A stretch of DNA of 64,000 nucleotides from Apostichopus japonicus (GCF_037975245.1 NC_092565.1:23869999-23933998); one strand, 5' to 3'; positions 12,101 to 64,000 are shown, counted from the first letter of the stretch. Notes: generated by a model not told the origin, from the sequence alone. Numbers and translations are program-made.

Positions 12101-15100
12101 GCTCTGTGACTATACCTCTGACCAAAAATTATTGAAAGTGGTTAGCATACATTTTGCAAGAGATCATAATTGTCAGGTTTCTGTTAGGTAGCCTAACATT
12201 AGGAGGTCATTAATTGTATGTAGGCTTCATAGTTAAACCATAAGATATGATTTGGACCTATTGTCTGGCAGTTCTTCTGCTTAAAAGCTTGTTGGTTAAG
12301 GCACGATGAGCCTCTGGTATTTAGTCTACAAGGTGGGTTACCTGAATATATCTGTCTGAGGTTTTTTACCATTTTGTGTTTGAAATTGCATGTCCGTCAT
12401 TTGAATAAGAAAAAAGAATTCTAGTCCATTCAACTGACTCCACTTTTCTCCCAAATAATACAGGGTCGTCTGCCAGTCAAGTGGATGGCCCCTGAGGCTC
12501 TCTTCGATCGTGTCTTCACAATGTACAGTGATGTTTGGGCCTATGGTATTCTTTTATGGGAAATCATGACGTTAGGCGGAACACCCTATCCAAGCGTTCC
12601 CGTGGAACAAATGTTTGAGTTTCTCAGGTTAGGGAAAAGACTTGATAAACCACAGAACTGCTCCCTGGAAATGTAAGTAGACTTTAAGAAATCACTCTGT
12701 GTACTCTTTCGTTTTGAGTTCAGCTACGACACTTTCTTGTGATAAGAAAAGAAAACGATACGACTCCGTCATAAAATATGATTTTAGTTTCAAGGGATTA
12801 TTCCAACAGCCTTTTCACTGGTTATTATTAGATTGCATTGTTATTTTGTGACAGTTTCTAAATCTATTCACTTAAAAAAAAAGGGGGGGGCTGGAGCTTC
12901 CCCTCAGCAAGGCTGAATCAATATGAAACAATAGAGATCATCTGAACCGACCAGCAGTGCCTATTGTGTGAAATGGGGAGCACAATCAAATATATTGTAT
13001 ATATTATATAATTAGATATACAGTCATAGTATATTGTATATATAATATATATAGATATACTAGTGTTTGCACGGGTTATCCGGGTACCCGGGTACCCGCC
13101 CGACGCTCTACTACCCGGTTCCTAATTTATTACCCGAATCCTAAGCAAAGTGTGATTTAAAAAAAAAAAATTGTCAAACCGACGGTTAGGCAGATTTCCC
13201 ATTTACTTAGTGTGGTGTTAGGCTACAATGTGGTCGAAGATAACAGCAATAACGAAGGGGCCCGCTCGACGCAATACTACTCGGTTCCTAATTTATTACC
13301 CGAATCATACGCAAAGTGTGATTGTTTCAAAAAAATTGCAAACCGATGGTTAGGCTGATTTCCCATTGACTTAGTGTGTTGTTAGGCTACCATGTGTTCG
13401 AAGATAACAGCAATAACGAAAGCTTTCCATAGATATCTTATAACTGCGTCACAATTTCAGCTAATAAACAGATGGCTAGGCTAGACTACCCCAATTGACT
13501 TAGTGTGGTGTTAGGCAACCATGTGGTCGAACGTAACAGCAATAACGAAAGTATTCCATGGATGTCTTATAACTGCGTCACAACTCCAGCAAATAAACAG
13601 ATGGTTAGGCTTAGCTAGATTTCTCATTGACTTAGTGTGGTGTTAGGCTACCATGTGGAAGAAATTATTATTTATTCATTCGTTTATTTCAAAGAAGGAA
13701 AGGCTGACAAGGAATTTTACTCGATGTTTATGAATTATAGACGGGATAACTAAAAATAGTAATCGCAAGTGGCTTTTTACTAATCGTTTATTCCAAATGC
13801 GATCAAATTGCGCGAATCGCGCAATCTCGCGGCTAATGCAAACCCTGGGCCTGCATAATAGATACCAGTAGTATTAAAAACTGTTTAAGAGCTAAATTGG
13901 ATGTATATATGGTTTGATCCAAAAGACCTGCACGAGCTAGCATAAGCAGCGGCGGCAGTACGATGTTAGTAGTAATGCTAATTATAATGAAATAAATAAT
14001 TTATTAACAAGTTAATGAAAGAAACAGAAACAAATAAAAACTATTGAGGGAGGTTTTATACCTTATCGTACACCTACGTATTTGAACATGAAAACATTGT
14101 CAGTAATAGTAATGCATTTATTACAGCATCCAATATGTAATTTCTTGAAAATCGTGATACACAAAGGTAAACAAATTTTGTCCGGGTACCCGGATACCCG
14201 ACGGGTAACGGCCCTCGGGTACCCGGTTCCCGATTTTTGGACCCGTGTAAACACTAAGATATACAATCGTATATATAATATATTATATATGTATATATAG
14301 TATATACAATCGTATTTATATCGTATATATAATATATAGATATACTTTTGTATATACTATATCGTATATATAATATATAGATATACAATCGTATATATTA
14401 TATAGAGATATACAATATATATCGTACGCACCATGGCAGTAAGTCTTAACCCTCCTAGTTAGTAAGCCTTAGTCGGTTAGGGGGTCTCAGAAGAGGCAAA
14501 CTGCTTTGATGGAGGCAGTAACATAGGAGTAAAAGTTAAGCTACCTGACCAATTTGGATCTTTCTAGCATATTTCAAGGTTGGGTTGGGGAGATGGAGGG
14601 GGGGGGTAAGGGGGAGAGGAAAATAACTGTTAATTGTGTGCTAAACCATGTGGCATTCTTCGTGAGCAATTTTAGGTTTTCTTTAAAAGCAAATAAAGGA
14701 GTTTGATACATTTCTAACATTGACTTTATTTTGTTTTTAAATGTTTGGAAACCTATGTAACCTTGTTTACCAAATGTATTTGTAAGTAATTGAGGACATT
14801 ACACAACTTCCTTTGCAGATACCACCTTATGAGAGAGTGCTGGCAGACAGCACCGGGACAGAGGCCAAAATTTAGTGAACTTGTGGAGGATCTGGAAAGA
14901 ATAATATCATTATCTTCAAATCAGGTGAGTGTTCAGAACTCTAGTATTGAACCAAATTTATTAAGTACACGTTAAGGATATGAATAAAGCATCATTGATT
15001 GATCAAAATCAATGTAAAAAGCTGCTTAAGAAAACTTGAATTATTCAATCATTCAAGATCTAATTTCAAGTCTAGACACATTTGGACCTTAGCAATGTAT

Positions 15101-15663
15101 GTGGGCCTTCTTCCTGTATCAATATTAAGTCTGTTTTAAGTTCTTTCTGTGCAACAAACTTTTACGAGCTACTATCTTTTGGGTTTATAAAATAGATGGG
15201 TTTGCCCGACTATGTGCAATTTAATTCTCACTTACCATGCCAAGGGTACCATGCAAAGTTTGTTTCGCTGGAAAAGATGCATTGTGTACAATTTTGTAAA
15301 AAAAGCTATTATCACATTTGTTTTATATTTATGCATGTTTGTATGTATATATATATAGATATATGTATGTATTTATATTTATATAGAAATATATATACGC
15401 TTTGTCCATTACGTTATCAGTGAATTGAATATAGGCAAAAAAAATCATCCAATCTCTGGTGGAAGAAGATCCACCGATTGATTGTGATTGTCTATCAAAA
15501 TTCAGTACATATATTTATACCCTTCACTTGTTCTTTTGTTGTACAGGATTATCTGGAATTGGATGCAATGGGTGATGCCCCAGCGATGACCTTTATGGAG
15601 AGCGAGGTTGATTCTGGTCACTATAGCAACCACAGCAGACACAGTAGCGAATCAACAGTATGA
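3009..15663 (+). CDS. FGFR: Fibroblast growth factor receptor (FGFR-type receptor tyrosine kinase), 5'-partial
   Basis: Spliced CDS, exons 3009-3146, 5458-5605, 7153-7367, 9387-9511, 9770-9885, 10325-10435, 11093-11280, 11669-11791, 12464-12672, 14819-14924 and 15547-15663. This is 1596 nt, or 531 codons plus TGA, with every junction GT/AG and in phase. Visible order: C-terminal half of an Ig domain (about residues 1-92), transmembrane helix (about 116-140), juxtamembrane (141-208), and tyrosine kinase (about 210-490) with glycine loop [10 protein letters not shown], lysine in [31 protein letters not shown] and a split kinase insert. A short tail starts DYLEL. The kinase wording ([34 protein letters not shown]) is FGFR-specific rather than generic RTK. 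By family knowledge it is a plasma-membrane receptor for FGF ligands signalling through Ras/MAPK and PLC-gamma. Signal peptide and earlier Ig domains are not seen. Oddities: Phe at the first activation-loop tyrosine and a C-terminus ending ESTV. Which vertebrate paralogue it matches cannot be told and is probably not a meaningful question. Confidence 0.95.
3147..5457 (+). other. FGFR intron
   Basis: Intron between two Ig exons. Contains a G run near 3371-3382, a T/C-rich stretch around 3740-4050 and a degenerate 15-bp repeat at 4212-4325. Nothing else was recognised. Confidence 0.7.
4212..4325 (+). repeat. Degenerate ~15-bp tandem repeat
   Basis: About seven imperfect copies of a unit like TGACAGGGGTAGAG in an FGFR intron, followed by a G run. 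Confidence 0.8.
5458..5605 (+). CDS. FGFR: FGFR exon: C-terminal half of the last Ig domain
   Basis: Acceptor CAACAG, donor GTAAGA, phase 0 to 1. Contains the Ig signature L[16 protein letters not shown] (the D-x-G-x-Y-x-C motif of strand F) followed by SWLDVQKLP, matching the end of FGFR Ig3 before the membrane. The cysteine is the expected distal half of the Ig disulphide. Confidence 0.93.
5908..6780. mobile_element. Non-autonomous hAT-like DNA transposon
   Basis: An 873-bp element with terminal inverted repeats TAGGGATGCACC at the left and its complement GGTGCATCCCTA at the right (one mismatch inside the subterminal part). It is flanked by an exact 8-bp direct repeat GTCCAAGC at 5900-5907 and 6781-6788. 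The 8-bp target duplication and TIR type are those of the hAT superfamily. Both ends also carry many GGCCGGAT/ATCCGGCC motifs, likely transposase-binding subterminal repeats. There is no transposase frame, so it is a MITE-like derivative. It sits in an FGFR intron. Confidence 0.9.
6864..6928 (+). repeat. Tandem duplication, ~32-bp unit
   Basis: The motif ATTAGAGATGAAAGGTCATT occurs twice back to back in the same FGFR intron, just downstream of the hAT-like element. Confidence 0.85.
7153..7367 (+). CDS. FGFR: FGFR exon: stalk, transmembrane helix, start of juxtamembrane
   Basis: Acceptor AACTCTAG, donor GTAAAA, phase 1 to 0. The acidic stalk [10 protein letters not shown] is followed by about 25 hydrophobic residues (from [10 protein letters not shown] to CCCIVLL) and then a basic stop-transfer RHQSK, giving type I topology. 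Three adjacent cysteines at the inner end of the helix could be palmitoylated (inference). The exon ends in LLSRQ. Confidence 0.95.
7413..8675 (+). repeat. Minisatellite, ~65-bp and ~95-bp unit forms
   Basis: Starts about 45 bp after the donor of the transmembrane exon. Core: GGGACTTTGGTAGGTGTGTA, then TATGGTCGTAAATTACCCAT and CTGTGTTCGTGTCAAGGCTG. Some units carry an extra segment with CCATGCCAGTAGGTTGTATG. Roughly 15 copies, in which short and long forms are interspersed. The long open frames on both strands here are by-products of the repeat and not genes. Confidence 0.93.
8989..9123 (+). repeat. Tandem duplication, ~70-bp unit
   Basis: AACCTGTGGACTGGATTT and its downstream context recur about 70 bp apart (near 8991 and 9061) in an FGFR intron. 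Confidence 0.75.
9193..9297 (+). repeat. Tandem duplication, ~54-bp unit
   Basis: Two near-identical copies of the segment beginning TTTAAACAATACAAGGCCCA and ending GGTTTGTCAAG. Confidence 0.88.
9387..9511 (+). CDS. FGFR: FGFR exon: juxtamembrane segment
   Basis: Acceptor GTACAG, donor GTAAAA, phase 0 to 2. Reads [18 protein letters not shown], then VEWEFPSDR. The RLSSS and the W-E-F-P-x-D-R lead into the kinase are recognisable FGFR juxtamembrane features. In vertebrates this segment binds FRS2; whether this one does is inference. Confidence 0.94.
9770..9885 (+). CDS. FGFR: FGFR exon: kinase glycine loop and catalytic lysine
   Basis: Acceptor TATCAG, donor GTAAGT, phase 2 to 1. Encodes [20 protein letters not shown] (ATP-binding glycine loop) and VAVKMLK, whose lysine is the ATP-anchoring residue. 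Both are intact. Confidence 0.97.
10325..10435 (+). CDS. FGFR: FGFR exon: kinase alpha-C helix
   Basis: Acceptor CTACAG, donor GTAAGT, phase 1 to 1. Contains [18 protein letters not shown] (alpha-C helix with the salt-bridge glutamate in SEMDMM) and [11 protein letters not shown], close to the FGFR kinase consensus. Confidence 0.97.
10973..11036 (+). repeat. Short tandem repeat, ~17-bp unit
   Basis: Four imperfect copies of ACCACCAGACACCATAC, about 60 bp upstream of the hinge exon. Confidence 0.85.
11093..11280 (+). CDS. FGFR: FGFR exon: hinge, kinase insert, alpha-E helix
   Basis: Acceptor CATCAG, donor GTAAGA, phase 1 to 0. [18 protein letters not shown] is the hinge, with valine at the gatekeeper position as in vertebrate FGFRs. 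A kinase insert from RRPPDSTEG to PLVNKDL follows, then [19 protein letters not shown]. The insert lacks an obvious phosphotyrosine motif. Confidence 0.97.
11281..12463 (+). other. FGFR introns flanking the activation-loop exon
   Basis: Introns 11281-11668 and 11792-12463. No repeat, RNA gene or other coding sequence was recognised. Confidence 0.6.
11669..11791 (+). CDS. FGFR: FGFR exon: catalytic loop and activation loop
   Basis: Acceptor CTACAG, donor GTAAGT, phase 0 to 0, 41 codons. [13 protein letters not shown] is the catalytic loop with Asp base, and IADFGLARD is the Mg-binding DFG. The activation loop reads [12 protein letters not shown]: the usual FGFR tandem tyrosine (D-Y-Y) is D-F-Y here, with TTT at 11771-11773. 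Confidence 0.97.
12464..12672 (+). CDS. FGFR: FGFR exon: substrate-binding P+1 loop and C-lobe
   Basis: Acceptor ATACAG, donor GTAAGT, phase 0 to 2. Begins [17 protein letters not shown], the FGFR P+1 loop and APE motif, then [18 protein letters not shown] and a conserved C-lobe ending [10 protein letters not shown]. Confidence 0.97.
12987..13060. repeat. AT-rich TATA/GATATAC repeat, left part
   Basis: Short-period AT repeat (ATATTGTATATAT type) that served as the insertion target of the hAT-like element. The same repeat resumes on the other side at 14257. Confidence 0.8.
13061..14256. mobile_element. Non-autonomous hAT-like DNA transposon
   Basis: A 1196-bp element with inverted ends TAGTGTTTGCACGGGT and ACCCGTGTAAACACTA (one mismatch), flanked by an exact 8-bp direct repeat AGATATAC at 13053-13060 and 14257-14264. 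The flanking DNA is an AT-rich repeat that itself contains AGATATAC, so the duplication could partly be chance, but its exact abutment to the TIRs argues for a true target duplication. Subterminal CGGGTACCCGGG-type palindromes lie at both ends. There is no transposase frame. It occupies over half of an FGFR intron. Confidence 0.87.
13206..13665 (+). repeat. Internal repeats of the hAT-like element
   Basis: Four copies of a segment starting CTTAGTGTGGTGTTAGGCTA at about 13206, 13369, 13499 and 13631; three of them continue with AACAGCAATAACG. The spacing is about 130-165 bp. Confidence 0.85.
14257..14424. repeat. AT-rich TATA/GATATAC repeat, right part
   Basis: Several copies of TAGATATACAATCGTATATA-like units, continuing the repeat interrupted by the mobile element. 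Confidence 0.85.
14819..14924 (+). CDS. FGFR: FGFR exon: end of the kinase C-lobe
   Basis: Acceptor TTGCAG, donor GTGAGT, phase 2 to 0. Encodes [16 protein letters not shown], with the invariant C-W and Arg that close the kinase fold, followed by [18 protein letters not shown]. Confidence 0.96.
14925..15546 (+). other. Last FGFR intron
   Basis: Contains a short TATATAGA/TATGTAT repeat near 15340-15400. No other feature was recognised. Confidence 0.6.
15547..15663 (+). CDS. FGFR: FGFR terminal coding exon (C-terminal tail)
   Basis: Acceptor GTACAG; 38 codons and TGA at 15661-15663. The DYLELD start matches the position of the vertebrate EYLDL site, which binds PLC-gamma when phosphorylated. 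The rest is short, serine/histidine-rich, and ends SSESTV, which fits a class I PDZ ligand. Confidence 0.94.
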   Translation, partial: DYLELDAMGDAPAMTFMESEVDSGHYSNHSRHSSESTV

Positions 15664-15920
15664 TGACAAATCAAAAACATAGGATGCAGATATAACAAAC
15701 TCATGCCGAGCCACGCAGCAAAATGCAGCAGGCCATTGGGGGGGGGGGGGTGTTGGAGTGACGAAAAAAGGGACCTTCGAAAAAGGCAAACTAATTCCCT
15801 GGACATGCTCACTTCACATAAGAGGTGAAATATCATCATAAAAGTGGAAAGAAATATTTCCTCAAGAGGTGGTGCTTGCAAAGTGGATCCAGGGAGGATC
15901 GAAACTTTCATGCAAAGAAG

Positions 15921-16170
15921 ACCAGTAATGGGTGCAGATGTATATTCTGTAACTCCAATTGAAGTGGAGAACCAGTAAGGGGTGCAGAATTATATTCTGT
16001 AACTCAAATTGAAGTGGAGGACCAGTAAGGGGTGCAGATTTATATTCTGAAACACAAATTGAAGTGGAGGACCAGTAAGGGGTACAGATTTATATTCTGT
16101 AACTCCAATTGAATTGGAGGACCAGTAAGGGATGCAGATTTATATTCTGAAACTCAAATAGAAGTGCCTT
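15921..16170 (+). repeat. 50-bp tandem repeat, five copies, in the FGFR 3' UTR
   Basis: Exact 50-bp spacing: copies begin ACCAGTAAKGG at 15921, 15971, 16021, 16071 and 16121. Each contains CAGATTTATATTCTGTAACT or a close variant. The copies differ by a few substitutions and no indels. Confidence 0.95.
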
Positions 16171-16735
16171 TTGAATCCATCAGGAACAATGGAAGCTGGA
16201 CTTCTCTCTGTGTGTGATTTAGGCTGTCAAGTGTATTCACAATATCAATAAGAAGATGAAGACCTGGAGACTGGCAACTCTGTATGCAACGGAAGGATTA
16301 TTTTTCATAATTCATTCTCGGATATTTTGAGAAGGAAATATAAAATTGCTAATTTCTCATTTTTTTTTTTTGTGAGCGCATGTTACTCTTAGGAATGTAT
16401 CAGTATTGTTCTTATTATTATTATATATATATATAAACATATATATATACTTTTTTATATTTACTCACCAGCTTGCCAATGTTTAAAAAAACTTTTCTTA
16501 CTACATTCAGCAAACAAACTTGTAATGGTAGCCTAGCAAATACAAAAATGTATGTAAAACAGAAGAGGATCAGTGGATGGGAAGTGAATTTTTGGTTTCG
16601 TGAATTAAAAAGGACTTTTGAAATAAACCTGTTCAAAACTGAACAGAGAGGAAGAGTGGTAAACTGAAGGTAGTATTGTGAGCAGAAGGTGGGACCTCAC
16701 ACAATTGACATTTTCTGTTTAAAAAAATTATATTA

Positions 16736-16748
16736 AATAAATAATAAA
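16736..16748 (+). promoter_or_regulatory. Candidate polyadenylation signals for FGFR
   Basis: Two AATAAA hexamers, 16736-16741 and 16743-16748, about 1.1 kb after the stop codon and followed by T/G-rich sequence. The hexamers are seen; their use is inferred. Confidence 0.4.
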
Positions 16749-19700
16749 AAATAACAAAGTACATGGTGGACCTTCTAGTATTGTAAGTTTTGAAGGATCT
16801 ATTTGACGTTAATAGCAGAAAGGAGTATTTTTTATCCGAGAAGAATTTTCACGATGAGATGTCATAATTGAATATCAGAAAGCAAGGAAGGCAGTCTCTT
16901 AGTAGAAAGTCTTTCACTTGAAGAGTTTCAGTGGTTCAAATTACTGGATGGACAGCATAGGCCAAAGAGGACTTGCTAACGGTCGTTCTTGAAAAGTGGC
17001 CTTTGTCACCAATACCAAACTTACCTACCATTCCAGATGCTGGTTCATCTTCATCATCATCATTCTGCTCATTAAAATACTTGACTTTTTTAGGCTTGAA
17101 ACATTTGACAATTTGAAATTAATTTGACAACTTTCATAAAAATGAAACATTTTTAAAAGGATATAGCCCAGTGGAAATTTTACCTATTGACTTGTGCAAG
17201 TGAAATGTAGTCTAAGCATCATGGTGAAATGAAGACTTCATTTCCTACATGGCAGTCATTCATATGCTTTGTACCATTGGTGAACTTGTAGCTAGCATGT
17301 GTGTGATGTCAACATTGCACCTCGACAAGAAACAAAAAGTGTTTATTATCATTTATAAGTCAATAAAATTAATAGCATTGGGTTAAATGACACCTGGCTT
17401 TCTTTTGCAGGGACAAAAAGCATTGTAGCATTCGTACAGATAGTTTGCAAAAATTACCCGAGTGAATTTGTTAGTAGGACTAGGACTTTGTAATTTCCAG
17501 TAATGAAGGAAACCAAAAGTTAAATCATCTAAACTACCTGTCAGTAGTAGATTGATCATTGCTAAGATGTAACCAAATTATTTGGGGTTGTTTAATATCC
17601 TGCACTGTCATGAAGGTTCTCACCCACCAGAAGATCCTGTCTTTAATCACAATGCGGCTATGTATCACTATTATTTAGGGGTGTTTTCTTTTCTTTTTTC
17701 TGATATATTGATGCGATTGTAACAGACAGAATTATGCAACAACAGATAATACTACTTCTGTCTAATACTCTTAGGTCATTAGATCTTACAGATCTTACAG
17801 AAATAATACCAAGTTGTTTCTTTACATTTTATCACTTTAACTGAGACTTTAATATAGACATAAGTCAAGTCCTGTGGGTTCAAATACTTAAACTCACAAA
17901 TAATCGACATTCAAGGTATGAAATGGAGAAGTAACAAACTGTGTTGTTTTTGTTTTGTTTTTTGGGGGGTTGACATTGTTCACTACCAATGTTTGATTCT
18001 TCTAACTTAATCCAACAACCCTCTGGTTAATGTTTTAAGCTTAACGATCTTTTAATAACTGTCAGCGACCTGCTCCCATGTGTGTAGTAAACGATGTCTT
18101 GTAATCTGGAATAACTTTCTGTGTGGATACTTTAATCTTGAATTATTGCTGTGTAATTTGACCCTTGACCCTTCTTCCTCCGTAAGTAAGGCTTGAGCAA
18201 TCATATCAAAATCTTTAATTTTAATCAGAGATTTTATGCCAGTAGCGATTTTGTTTATCCTTTGTACGTACTCAGCTAAATGAAGTGCAGGTACTCTAGA
18301 ATGCTTCCAGTGCTGTTTTGGTTTTGTTTTTCATTTAGTCTTTTATTACTCAAGAGCTGTTTACTGCAACTAGATCTCTATGTACAAGAAATATATATAT
18401 TGTACAGTTTTGTTGTTGTCATTTTTGTTTTATAATAATGTTTTAATTAGAAACACCTTTTTTTTGTCATTTCTTTTTTGGACAAAGTTGAATGTAATAT
18501 GTTTATGTAGATACTTTACTTTGTAACATATGAAGAAAAATGGGTTTTGCATTTATGTTGAATCTATTAATAGAAACCCATTTACTGAGAAAGGTGCACA
18601 ATTATGTTTTAAGAAGAAAAAAAAGCGTATTTCATTATTAATATTTTTCTACCAGTGTTTCAAATTTTGAGGTGCCTTAAAAGGAAGGCATATTGAATAT
18701 GTTTCCACCAATGTTTTCATTTGAAGGTGTATTTTTAAAACTCATTTTAGAGATTCTGTCAGTGGTTTTGCATGAAAAGTTAGGAATGTGCTGATCTAAA
18801 GAATTCATTTTAAAATAAGTTTTTTGAGCAATTACTGTTTTATATGGGGGAAAGAAAACAAATGCTTCAACTAGCAATGGATTTTAGAGCAACGTTATTT
18901 GCCATAATGTGATTGAGATAATCATTATCAGCAAAAATGGATAATCATTATCAGAAAAAAATGCATCAGATGTCTTAGTTAGTTCATTTATTGCATTGTA
19001 CAAGCCAGTCTTGGAGCATTTACCCTAGTGAGGTATTAAATTATGTAATTGAAAACACTCCCCAATATCTAGGATTAACTTCAAGGACCAGAACCACCCC
19101 CCCCCCCTCTCTATATATACCCTTTGCCTCTCTCATATACCTCCAATCAAAACCATGAGTTATGTGAGCAGTAAAGTCCTTAAACCTAGAAGCGAAATTA
19201 TTAAACAAAAGTCGGTGTTGACATCTTGAGACCAAAAAAAAAACATCTGCAAGTTGAAAGCATATCCATGGTTTTGCTTATTACTTCTTTAATGTTTTCA
19301 GCAAAATTCAGAAAAGTCTTGTGTGATTTACATGTTAAAGTTGTTGTTATCTTTTCAAACAGTATTAAAAATGTAAATAATTGAAACTTTTTCTTAACAA
19401 GAGAAATTTGTTAAGATAATTGTTCATTTGCAGGTTACTAGTAGAAATTCTATTGGCCACTGATGCCCATAACATTCTGGTCAGAGTACCTTAGCTTTTC
19501 AATTTGCTTCCATAGTTAATACTATTATAGCATCAACTTTGCAGCTTTTTGAAGGTTCTTGAAAAAAAAATTGTGATTGATAGGGAAGACTGTTAAACTT
19601 ATAACAAATTTTCTTCCACATTTAAAAACTGAACAGTGAAATGAAATGAATTGTTAAAACATTTTTTTTTGTGGGGGGGGGGGGCTTTTAATCTTGTTTT

Positions 19701-21701
19701 GGCAAATAAAGTCAGCTTTTGATAATTCAATGAATTTCAATATTTTTTATTATTACATGTACAAGTTAAAAAGTTCCAATAGTTTATCTTGGATTAAACG
19801 GGAATTATTTGACATATTCAACGAATGGTGCTGTATGCTTTTTATTACAAAAAAATAACTAACTAAAAAAAAAAAAAAAAAAAAACATTTTTCAGGTTAA
19901 GAAAACTTTGTAGATCTTTAAGAAATCAAAGTATGTATTATCTTATCATTGTTCTTTTGCTCTTTTCTGTATATTTTCTTCATTTATCATGTTCATTTTC
20001 TCTCTATCTTCCATTATGTACATTACAATACTGAAACAAAGATTTTCAGAACAGCAAAGTTCAAAGTGCAGAGTTTGTGTTTTATTTCAGTGCATATGTA
20101 TGTTCATAGTTAGCATATGTTCATATTTCAAATATTTTTTTTCAAAATTCAAATATTTCATTTTTTTTTAGACAACCTAGTTTAAAGTGAAAGGAAATAA
20201 TCATACTTAGCGAACATGTCTCCCCGTCAAGAATCCGTCAAGTCACACATCAAACACCCTGTGGAAAAAAACACCTCAATTTTTATGTAGAAAAAGGGCA
20301 CATTTTTAACCTGAGGAAAAGTGGGGGGGGCACGTGCCCCCTGTGCCCCCCGGTTCCGCCGCCCTTGGCTGCCAGAAACAACCCTGCTCTAGTTCTCAAC
20401 TTGATGAAAGCTAATTATTTACAAATGTATATTTTGGGGAAGGATTTATAGCTTCGCACAAATTAGTTCAATGATTTTGAAAATATCACCAGATTCTCGA
20501 GCTATTCAAAATTGCTGAGTCTTCCGAGGGTTTGGGGATTGGAAACTTGGATTCGTTCACAATGACTGCTGTGATGATGAATGGTGGCGCCGTCACCTCA
20601 CTCGATAATTGAGAAAGTGGTCAGATGCTGAGGCACATTTTTGTCCGTAGGATGGGGACGTTAAGTGGCGATCCCGTGTGCAGGGTGTGATCATGATACC
20701 CCCCCTCCTCGTAGCTCTCTGAACAGCCATCTAAAAGAGCAGGCTTGGTATAACCTGGTGGAGTTCACCACATGACCTCGAAATAGCAGCTCCGTGATTG
20801 GACGAAACGTTATTGGTTCGAAATTATATCACCATGACAACTGAATCATCCTTACAGTCCGTTCCACAGCTTACCATAATAATGTAGGTGGTCATTAACT
20901 TGAACACGCAAGCATTATGGCAAACGATGAAGAGGAAAGTGAACGGTAGAGAGAGTTTGGCGAGACATGCAAATGATCGTCTGCCCCAGTATATTATCAA
21001 AAACCGAGGCAAATACGAAGTCCTGGAAATAGATAGATGGCTAACCGCCCTCTCCACAAATTACTGACCTTGCTATTCCCTTTTCTCTTACAGTATCCTT
21101 TTGAAATCGTTACGGGTTTGATGCGCGTATGAACGTGGTCATGAAAGAATTGAATTGATTTTCAAAATCCAATCATGGATTAACCATCGATTGTTTACGT
21201 CAGTGGTCAAAAATCTTTTCATTGGTATGCGGTTTTATTATTAGCGCCCCCACCACCTTACGTCACGGAAGTAAATCTTTTAGTCCGTATTTCAATTAAG
21301 CTAACATTCTGTGTATTCAAGCACTATACAATTCGTTGAAAAAAGGTTATTCATCACTCCAGTTGAAATGAATAGATAAGCCTTTAAATGAAAACCGAAG
21401 TGCGCTACGCTGTCAGGGCGACGTGACGCTCTATCTTGAATTGTCTGGCCTTCAAATGCATTGCACATGCAGATTGTATACACTAAAGAATCAAGGAAGT
21501 CTATGTAGGAAGACGTGTTATTTTTAGTGTCCGTGTTTACTAAATTCGTATTTATTTGCCCTGTGTCTCTGTTCTAAGTGTTAACGTGTTGGTAATAAGT
21601 ACTGAAACGGGTGAAGACATATAGAGTCGGAGACTCACTTTGGACATTTTAACAAGTTATGGGACGTAGCGGTTGAGGATCGTGTACCTCCGTGATTCGA
21701 A
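16749..21701. other. Intergenic region between FGFR and the fibrocystin-like gene
   Basis: No gene recognised. Contains G/C runs (19100, 19673-19684, 20324), a poly-A run (19867-19884) and a G/C-rich fragment near 20324-20370 (CACGTGCCCCCTGTGCCCCC, then GGTTCCGCCGCCC) resembling the end of the hAT-like element at 37.8-38.8 kb. The promoter of the downstream gene should lie at the right end, but I see no clear TATA box or initiator. Confidence 0.5.
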
Positions 21702-63987
<42,286 letters not shown>

Positions 63988-64000
63988 GTAAGCTGTACAT

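Larger units (their letters stand above)
15664..16748 (+). other. FGFR 3' UTR (end uncertain)
   Basis: Follows the TGA. Holds a G run (15739-15750) and a regular 50-bp repeat. The first overlapping polyadenylation hexamers are at 16736-16741 and 16743-16748. Further AATAAA copies at 17362 and 19705 could serve longer transcripts, so the 3' end is a guess. Confidence 0.55.

Noticed and set aside
20324-20370. Another complete hAT element
   Set aside because: Only a G/C-rich end fragment is recognisable; no matching opposite TIR or target duplication was found.

Overview
This is a stretch of animal (metazoan) nuclear DNA, AT-rich and dense in introns and repeats. Both genes I recognise lie on the + strand and were assembled by hand from exons with consistent GT/AG junctions and reading phases. 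The mix of short exons, long introns, G/C homopolymer runs, tRNA-derived repeats and hAT-type non-autonomous elements fits a marine invertebrate. An echinoderm is my best guess, but the sequence does not prove it.

Region 1 (about 3.0-15.7 kb, then a 3' UTR): the 3' part of a fibroblast growth factor receptor (FGFR) gene. Eleven exons give 531 codons and a stop. They encode the end of the last Ig domain, one transmembrane helix, a juxtamembrane segment, a complete tyrosine kinase with all catalytic motifs, and a short tail with a DYLEL motif. The 5' exons (signal peptide, earlier Ig domains) lie upstream of the window or were not recognised. Two introns carry hAT-like elements with terminal inverted repeats and 8-bp target duplications, and one carries a 1.25-kb minisatellite.

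Region 2 (about 16.8-21.7 kb): intergenic, with no gene recognised.

Region 3 (21.7 kb to the end): the 5' part of a very large fibrocystin-family gene, best matched to fibrocystin-L (PKHD1L1). It has a signal-peptide exon, a 13.8-kb first intron, and 26 more exons giving about 1305 residues with IPT/TIG domains, a PA14 domain, a conserved middle region and further IPT/TIG domains. The frame is open across all 27 exons and the gene runs off the right edge. Intron 1 holds nested elements: a 373-bp tRNA-like repeat, a 666-bp foldback element with its target duplication, and a nested inverted-repeat element. Later introns hold many unrelated minisatellites, a hAT-like element and a 112-bp near-perfect palindrome.

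The two genes are head-to-tail neighbours with about 6 kb between the coding regions. Nothing in the sequence shows joint function. I found no new multi-gene system. The most unusual observations are a Phe in place of the first activation-loop tyrosine of the FGFR, a PDZ-ligand-like FGFR C-terminus, a splice donor caught up in a tandem duplication, an intronic minisatellite carrying about 25 acceptor-like sites, and several intact non-autonomous mobile elements with target duplications.
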